A program made the translations under genes and the position numbers. This document shows positions 63,661 through 64,000 of a stretch of DNA of 64,000 nt, piece after piece. The notes beneath the pieces are model-generated. The model did not search any database. It had not been told where the DNA came from and saw nothing but the letters and a program-made list of their open reading frames with translations. Source of the DNA: Gordius sp. MW1 (taxonomy: Eukaryota > Nematomorpha > Gordioida > Gordea > Gordiidae); NCBI GenBank assembly GCA_964036665.1, contig OZ038532.1, positions 1,426,001-1,490,000 of the forward strand. Reading direction: 5' to 3'. How positions within the stretch are numbered: position 1 is the stretch's first letter; each line of letters begins with the position of its first letter.

Positions 63661-64000
63661 CTGAAGAGTTAGCGCACTCAGTTTCTAATTAAAAGAGAAT
63701 TTAAAGAAAGATTTTTTCTCCAACTCGTCAAGCCCCGGCTCTTAAAAAAACCACGCTGTATTAATATTTACCCTTGTCACGTGATTACTGGGTATGGTTT
63801 TTATTGATATTCTATATATTTATTTCATAATATTTATCCGATAAGGACATTCGAAATTTAATCCGATACATTTTCTTTTATATTAATAAACAATCCGATA
63901 TATAAAACTAGGAACCATCATCAGGACGCCGCGTAATATCTATAGACGAGTAGTGGTATGTTATGTGGTTGTTTATAACTCATTCCAAATTTAATGAAAG
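63661..64000. other. AT-rich end of window
   Basis: Nothing was recognised. Confidence 0.4.

Overview
This is an AT-rich eukaryotic window, almost certainly from an invertebrate animal. The only sequences resembling host genes are a rhodopsin-class GPCR (22.2-23.3 kb, minus), a broken carbohydrate sulfotransferase (40.2-41.1 kb, minus) and a possible 3'-terminal exon at the left edge (0.16-0.36 kb, plus). Both recognisable families are metazoan. No bacterial operon, rRNA, canonical tRNA or CRISPR array was seen, and the phylum cannot be fixed from the sequence alone.

Nearly everything else is transposable elements, many nested, with exact boundaries readable from target site duplications (TSDs). 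Left part (0-16 kb): Helentron-like repeats with minisatellite cores (1.85-2.56, 2.88-3.15, 4.36-5.51 kb), then a stack. An old RTE-clade retrotransposon (5.84-15.80 kb, minus) was split by a hAT element (5970-10782, TSD TTTCCACG), which was itself split by a younger full-length RTE copy (6713-9772, 18-bp TSD). The old RTE also holds a small hAT-like MITE (11555-12149) and a piggyBac element with a decayed transposase (13075-15355, TTAA ends).

Middle part (16-37 kb): two sister Helitrons (16462-19449 and 31683-36823) carry only a dead PIF1-type helicase. They share the same 3' hairpin and insert between A and T. The second is interrupted by a 2.2-kb Helentron-like element containing minisatellites and a tRNA-like segment. 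Between them lie a hAT element with a nested piggyBac MITE (19526-21019), the GPCR, a truncated endonuclease of a site-type non-LTR element, a fold-back element carrying another hAT (24.6-26.6 kb), hAT transposase scraps and a second fold-back (28.5-30.1 kb).

Right part (37-64 kb): more Helentron-like copies, the sulfotransferase pseudogene, an internally deleted SINE-like RTE (45 kb), a 2.5-kb fold-back hAT (47052-49539) whose empty site survives in a related repeat at 63.5 kb, a third Helitron (50745-52187), and a young non-LTR retrotransposon with a restriction-like endonuclease (53598-56358) flanked by an 86-bp TSD with one mismatch. Another RTE copy (56.5-59.5 kb) and a decayed Ty3/gypsy pol (61.6-63.1 kb) follow.

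The transposable elements work against one another rather than as a pathway: each nested insertion dates its host element, and most coding regions are broken. The only long, nearly intact reading frame is that of the 53.6-56.4 kb element, interrupted by a single in-frame stop.
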